In this document: positions 7,501 to 9,972 of the stretch, piece by piece
How positions within the stretch are numbered: the first letter of the stretch is position 1
How the letters are laid out: every line of letters starts with the position of its first letter
NCBI GenBank assembly: GCA_002869425.1
Contig: PKSZ01000599.1
Coordinates: 1 to 9,972 of the forward strand
Source of the DNA: Marinilabiliales bacterium
GTDB taxonomy: Bacteria; Bacteroidota; Bacteroidia; Bacteroidales; BM523
Length of the DNA stretch: 9,972 nt
Direction of reading: 5' to 3'
The notes under the pieces: generated by a model
What the model saw: the letters and a program-made list of their open reading frames with translations, nothing else
What the model was told of the DNA's origin: nothing
Database searches by the model: none
Translations under genes and position numbers: made by a program

Positions 7501-7826
7501 TCATCATAACTAACAACTTGTACGCTAATGTTTGCTCCCTGCGGTATTTCGCAAAGTTTTCTTAAGGATGGCAAATCTGGATTACCTATATTAAGACCTT
7601 TTGTAAAATCCGAAGCAACAAGCTTAATAAAACTTCCCTCCGGAGTTTTTACTTTAAAATAGCTCAGTTCTTTTATGCTTGTCTGAATTGTAAATCCTGT
7701 TTCACTTTTTTGTAGCACTTCAATTTTAGACTCATTGCTAGTAAGTTTAATTTTGGGGTTACCTGCCCAGCAATTAATCGAAACTGATGCTATCAGTAAT
7801 GAAACAATTAATGTAAATTTTCTCAT
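4512..7826 (-). CDS. Kgp-like gingipain (C25 cysteine protease) with T9SS sorting domain
   Basis: A 1104-residue secreted endopeptidase. A signal peptide (1-21) is followed by a propeptide of about 210 residues (22 to about 235). The C25 catalytic domain runs from about 240 to 610, then an Ig-like domain (about 614-690) with GAYVAIS and ASGVASLEF as in gingipains. Two CARDB-like repeats follow (about 698-806 and 809-912), then a GDGLDG-type domain (about 915-1019) and a T9SS type A domain (1030-1104; YPNPAKDILNI ... SSGVYFVTIEG ... KIIITD). Against Porphyromonas Kgp, as I recall it, the triad maps to D393, H459 and C492 (IGNCCLSNKFD). The residues that bind the P1 lysine, Kgp T442 and D516, map to T457 and D530, so Lys specificity is predicted. 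Kgp's HGSE after the histidine is here HCDW. Kgp's haemagglutinin adhesins are absent. Expected to be exported by Sec, sorted by T9SS and activated by propeptide removal. It is the only gene in its transcript. Confidence 0.94.
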   Translation of the reverse strand: MRKFTLIVSLLIASVSINCWAGNPKIKLTSNESKIEVLQKSETGFTIQTSIKELSYFKVKTPEGSFIKLVASDFTKGLNIGNPDLPSLRKLCEIPQGANISVQVVSYDEELIDLNEMGIDFPVIPAQPSISKSEDAESVPFYYNASSYELDEFAGNETVICEETGTMRGVKVGRITISPFSYNPVTNQLKVKNNLVVEVRFKNADVAKTRQLIKKLYSPYFDAAFSKFLNYGAYHTKDVITTYPVKYVIVSDPMFETTLQPFIQWKTQKGFNVIEAYTDDAQVGNTLSSIHDYLQGLYTAGTTEDPPPTYVLFVGDVAQIPAYDGNTGSHVSDMYYCEFDGGGDYYPEIYYGRFSAETTAELQVIIDKTLQYELYTMPDPSYLDHTVLVAGVDGSMAPTYGNGQIGYASENYFNAAHDYTAHVYLYGSGTPITSDDAGAADAIHQDVSNGAGFVNYTAHCDWDGWSDPSFNLTDIPNLTNTDMYCVMIGNCCLSNKFDENDCFGETMLKTANKGAVGYIGGSNSTLWDEDFYWSVGATTVSSTPSYDSHLGAYDCAWHENGEAEEDWFITNAQILFAGNLAVTEAATSNVQYYWEIYHLMGDPSLMTYFTVPSELSATYMDPIPVGTSTLDVTTEPGAYVAISQNYVLLDAKIADASGVASLEFDPFVGPGSADVVATMQNRSPYIGTVDIVSANTQNDAQLSNIIIPESNHSILYPDVVPTVVIRNLGMTDLTEVEVGYEIDGGTIVSESWTGTLAQYETDTVYFAQITLTSGSHTVTAFTSWPNGVEDEFHPGDTISKVYTVTAGDAELTSISGFEEVYCDVQSVTPVVTITNKGDFEITSLDVSYQIDGGSTVTENWSGNLQPNASEQVSFPTTTLTPGSHTLNAFTNNPNGGMDENTGNDEESIAYVVYENAQIIELSLTTDDYGSETTWDFVDDATSNVLYSGGPYSDWSSQTFTETFCLGEGCYTFTIYDSYGDGLDGYQNDGSYSVTNTTSSELMGSGGGNFGSSESVNFCIVISDIDNYEMNLTIYPNPAKDILNIQASNEIKSVTFTDMLGNIVLTESVSSFNTSISTEILSSGVYFVTIEGENSSVTQKIIITD

Positions 7827-7875
7827 GGTTTAGTAGTTTATCATTGTTTTTTATCTAAAAAAATCCTCTCTTTGT

Positions 7876-7883
7876 CAAATATA
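7876..7883 (-). promoter_or_regulatory. -7 element of the C25 protease promoter
   Basis: On the minus strand TATATTTG matches TAnnTTTG exactly, 49 bases upstream of the protease ATG. A matching -33 TTTG is not seen at the usual distance, only a poor TTCG 15 bases upstream. The start codon at 7826 has no Shine-Dalgarno sequence; the leader is A-rich (GATAAACTACTAAACC), as is usual in Bacteroidota. Confidence 0.5.
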
Positions 7884-7948
7884 GAAAAAAACACATAACG
7901 AATACCTGGTATACATATAAAAAGAGAACCCTTTAGTATAATAATAGT

Positions 7949-7993
7949 ATGAATTCTGAATGGTACAGGCAATTAGAAGAAAATGTTCTTTAA
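7949..7993 (+). pseudogene. N-terminal fragment of the two-helix membrane protein gene, ended by TAA
   Basis: ATG 7949 opens a 14-codon frame, MNSEWYRQLEENVL, ending at TAA 7991-7993. It is in the same frame as the membrane-protein gene that follows, and the codons between (QKENIHKKDFTFYLIDRFLL) are open and protein-like, with an amphipathic helical pattern on both sides of the stop. I read this as the true start of that gene, cut by one stop codon; restored, the protein would have 161 positions. A separate 14-residue leader peptide is the alternative. AAAAGGAG directly after the TAA resembles a Shine-Dalgarno sequence, but no ATG, GTG or TTG stands at the right distance from it. Confidence 0.6.
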
Positions 7994-8053
7994 CAAAAGG
8001 AGAATATTCATAAAAAAGATTTTACTTTTTATTTGATCGATCGATTTCTTTTG

Positions 8054-8434
8054 ATGAGTAAGAGAATTGATTTGTATTCAGAAAATTGCAAAGAGTGCGA
8101 ATCATTGAAAAAACGATCAATGGATTTAAGTACAAAACTTTCAGATATGATTAACGGAGGGATTTCATCAAAACGTGAAATGGAAAGGGAAATGGAAAGT
8201 ATTTTTAATCATCTGAAAAAAGACCATGGTATTCGGCCTCAAAAATATTTTACTTCCTTTTTTTCATTAATTGGAATGTTAGCGGGAACAATTCTTGGTG
8301 GTGTCCTGGCCTTTCCAATGGGATGGAACATCCCGGCCTTATTGCTTGTAGGATGGGCAGTAGGCCTTGGTGTAGGAAGGATATATGGCAATTCCCGCGA
8401 TAATAGTCTTAAAAAACAGGAAAAACTGCTCTAA
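8054..8434 (+). CDS. Small two-helix membrane protein with CxxC, unknown function
   Basis: I do not recognise this family by name. From ATG 8054 the product has 126 residues. An in-frame TTG at 8033 would add seven, and the ancestral start is probably ATG 7949, beyond an in-frame TAA. No candidate start has a good ribosome site. The N-terminal half is hydrophilic and helical, with a CKEC pair (residues 12-15 of this product) and a charged coiled-coil-like segment (REMEREMESIFNHLKKDHG, about 41-59). The C-terminal half has two glycine-rich membrane helices (about 66-88 and 92-112) joined by a short turn with FPMGW, then a basic tail. This gives a hairpin with both ends probably in the cytoplasm. 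It precedes the prolyl oligopeptidase gene by 51 bases on the same strand, so the two may be co-transcribed. Confidence 0.75.
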   Translation: MSKRIDLYSENCKECESLKKRSMDLSTKLSDMINGGISSKREMEREMESIFNHLKKDHGIRPQKYFTSFFSLIGMLAGTILGGVLAFPMGWNIPALLLVGWAVGLGVGRIYGNSRDNSLKKQEKLL

Positions 8435-8453
8435 AACTTAGAAGCCTTTTTCC

Positions 8454-8461
8454 TATATTTA
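8454..8461 (+). promoter_or_regulatory. Possible -7 element before the prolyl oligopeptidase gene
   Basis: TATATTTA is one base from TAnnTTTG and sits 24 bases before the ATG. No TTTG is found at the expected -33 distance. The gap to the upstream gene holds no terminator hairpin, so read-through from that gene is an equal possibility. Confidence 0.25.
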
Positions 8462-8485
8462 CTCAAAATAATAAATAATTAGACC

Positions 8486-9972
8486 ATGAGAAAAGTTATT
8501 CAAGTCAGCTTGCTTGTAGCAACTGTAGTTTTTTATTCATGTACGCAAACAGAGATGAAAAAAGAAAGTAAAACTCAGGAAAAACTGAATTATCCCGTAG
8601 CACATAAGGTAGATACTGTAGATAAGTATTTTGGTGTTGAAGTTCCGGATCCGTACAGGTGGATGGAAAATGATACAACCAAAGAAGTTGCAGACTGGGT
8701 TAAAAAGCAAAATGAGCTGACCTTTGGATATCTTGAGAAAATACCGTTTAGAGATAGTATAAAAGCCAGACTTACTGAGTTATGGGATTTTGAAAAGGAA
8801 TCAGCACCATTCAAACGAGGTGGAAAGTATTTTTATTACAGAAACGATGGTTTGCAAAATCAAAGCATTCTTTATGTAAAAGATAGTCTGAATGGAGAAG
8901 CAAAAGTATTTATCGATCCCAATAAACTTTCTGATGATGGTACCGTATCTCTGGCAGGAATGGGATTTAGTACAGATGGTAAGAAAATGGCATATTCAAT
9001 TGCCAGAGGTGGATCAGACTGGAATGAAATTTTTGTGAAAGATGTGGAGACAGGAGAACTTCTTTCTGACCATATCGAATGGGTGAAATTCTCATCCATC
9101 GCATGGTTTAAGGATGGTTTCTTTTATTCAAGATATGATAAGCCGGTTGAGGGCAAAGAACTATCCAATAAAAATGAATACCATAAAATTTATTATCATG
9201 TAATTGGAGATTCTCAAAGTGAGGATAAACTGGTATTTGAGAATCCGGATGTGCCATTGCGTACATATTATTCAATGGTAACTGAGGATGAAAAATACCT
9301 TGTTATATATGAATCTGGAACTACACATGGAAATGCACTTTTGTTTAAAGAACTTGATAAAGGGATTGATAGCGAATTATATACTGTTGTAGAAGAATTT
9401 ACGCATGAATTTAGTGTGATTGGAAATATTGGCACTGATTTTTATATCAAAACCAATCTTGATGCACCTCGCTACAAGCTTGTAAAGTTGAACCTCGATG
9501 ATATTACAAAACCTGAATGGGAAGATGTAATTCCTCAGAATGAGAATGTTTTGGGCTCTTGTGGAGTAATGGGTGGAAAATTATTTGTTAGTTATATGAA
9601 GGATGCGCATAGTGTCGCAAGTGTTTTTGATCTTGATGGGAAAAAGTTATATGATGTAGAATTACCTGGAATCGGATCTTTGGGTTCTGTCTCTGGTAAA
9701 ACAGATGAATCAGAGGTGTTTTACTCTTTTTCTTCTTTTACCATTCCTTCATGTGTGTATAGATATGATATTGAAACCAATCAGTCTGAGAAAATATTCG
9801 AACCATCAATCGATATTGATTTGTCGCAATATGAAACAAAACAAGTATTTTATAAAAGCAAAGATGGAACAGAAATACCCATGTTCATCTGTTATAAGAA
9901 GGGAATTGAGCTCAACGGAGACAATCCAACACTTCTCTATGGTTATGGAGGTTTTAATATTAGTTTAACTCC
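8486..9972 (+). CDS. Prolyl oligopeptidase (S9A), lipoprotein, 3' end beyond window
   Basis: The first 495 codons are present and the frame is open to the window edge. The N-terminus MRKVIQVSLLVATVVFYSC looks like a lipoprotein signal with acylated Cys19, so the enzyme is probably anchored in the envelope. The S9A N-terminal motif follows (YPVAHKVDTVDKYFGVEVPDPYRWME, quoted in two parts: YPVAHKVDTVDKYFG and VEVPDPYRWME). A long seven-bladed propeller region follows, and then the linker into the hydrolase domain, SKDGTEIPMFI (458-468) and LLYGYGGFNISLT (483-495). The catalytic Ser, Asp and His lie beyond the edge, so activity cannot be judged. The family cleaves after proline in peptides of up to about 30 residues, because the propeller gates the active site; full length is about 700 residues. 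It could trim peptides released by the C25 protease encoded next door on the other strand. Confidence 0.95.
   Translation, partial: MRKVIQVSLLVATVVFYSCTQTEMKKESKTQEKLNYPVAHKVDTVDKYFGVEVPDPYRWMENDTTKEVADWVKKQNELTFGYLEKIPFRDSIKARLTELWDFEKESAPFKRGGKYFYYRNDGLQNQSILYVKDSLNGEAKVFIDPNKLSDDGTVSLAGMGFSTDGKKMAYSIARGGSDWNEIFVKDVETGELLSDHIEWVKFSSIAWFKDGFFYSRYDKPVEGKELSNKNEYHKIYYHVIGDSQSEDKLVFENPDVPLRTYYSMVTEDEKYLVIYESGTTHGNALLFKELDKGIDSELYTVVEEFTHEFSVIGNIGTDFYIKTNLDAPRYKLVKLNLDDITKPEWEDVIPQNENVLGSCGVMGGKLFVSYMKDAHSVASVFDLDGKKLYDVELPGIGSLGSVSGKTDESEVFYSFSSFTIPSCVYRYDIETNQSEKIFEPSIDIDLSQYETKQVFYKSKDGTEIPMFICYKKGIELNGDNPTLLYGYGGFNISLT

Noticed and set aside
2482..7993. Genetic-code change in which TAA or TAG is sense
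   Set aside because: The MutS-like gene ends at TAG. The methyltransferase, protease, membrane-protein and ancestral sucC frames end at TAA at family-appropriate points, so both codons still act as stops.
7994..8032. Translation restart at AAAAGGAG after the TAA of the membrane-protein gene
   Set aside because: The site is followed only by ATT at a spacing of about three bases; no usual start codon lies at 5-10 bases, so restart from it is not convincing.
8036..8045. ATCGATCGAT palindrome as an operator
   Set aside because: It lies inside the protein-like frame of the membrane-protein gene, is only 10 bases, and has no partner site nearby.
1..9972. CRISPR array, insertion sequence, phage or toxin-antitoxin genes
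   Set aside because: No regularly spaced repeats, no transposase or integrase motifs, no target-site duplications, and all intergenic gaps are under about 180 bases.

Overview
The window looks like chromosomal DNA from a free-living or host-associated member of the Bacteroidota. The evidence is the low G+C content, near absence of Shine-Dalgarno sequences before start codons, Bacteroidota-type promoter elements (TAnnTTTG about 20 bases downstream of TTTG), type IX secretion (T9SS) C-terminal sorting domains, a gingipain-like C25 protease, and a succinyl-CoA synthetase beta chain ending in the phylum's usual wording. I see no phage, transposon, CRISPR array or integration scar; this is ordinary gene content in a scattered, mostly single-gene layout.

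Layout from left to right: a tRNA-Glu(UUC) on the minus strand with a good promoter behind it; a membrane-anchored MutS-family ATPase (minus); a small secreted protein with a T9SS-like C-terminal domain (plus) cut by an in-frame TAG; a palindromic terminator; sucC (minus), cut 30 codons early by an in-frame TAA; divergently, a TrmH/SpoU-type RNA methyltransferase (plus); a 16-bp-stem terminator shared with the convergent 1104-residue Kgp-like cysteine protease (minus); divergently, a small two-helix membrane protein (plus) whose first 14 codons are separated from the rest by an in-frame TAA; and the first 495 codons of a prolyl oligopeptidase lipoprotein (plus), which runs off the window.

Functionally, the two peptidases fit together: a secreted lysine-type endopeptidase and an envelope prolyl oligopeptidase would make and then shorten peptides. 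The other genes are housekeeping (tRNA, TCA cycle, RNA modification, DNA-related ATPase) with no evident joint pathway.

The main anomaly is that three separate reading frames each carry one premature stop, with clear homologous or family-like coding sequence continuing in the same frame on the other side, while the long genes (596, 1104 and more than 495 codons) are clean. The tRNA-Glu also has a C3-A70 mismatch. Sequence error or early gene decay is the plain explanation; stop-codon readthrough is possible but unsupported. I found no convincing new multi-gene system.
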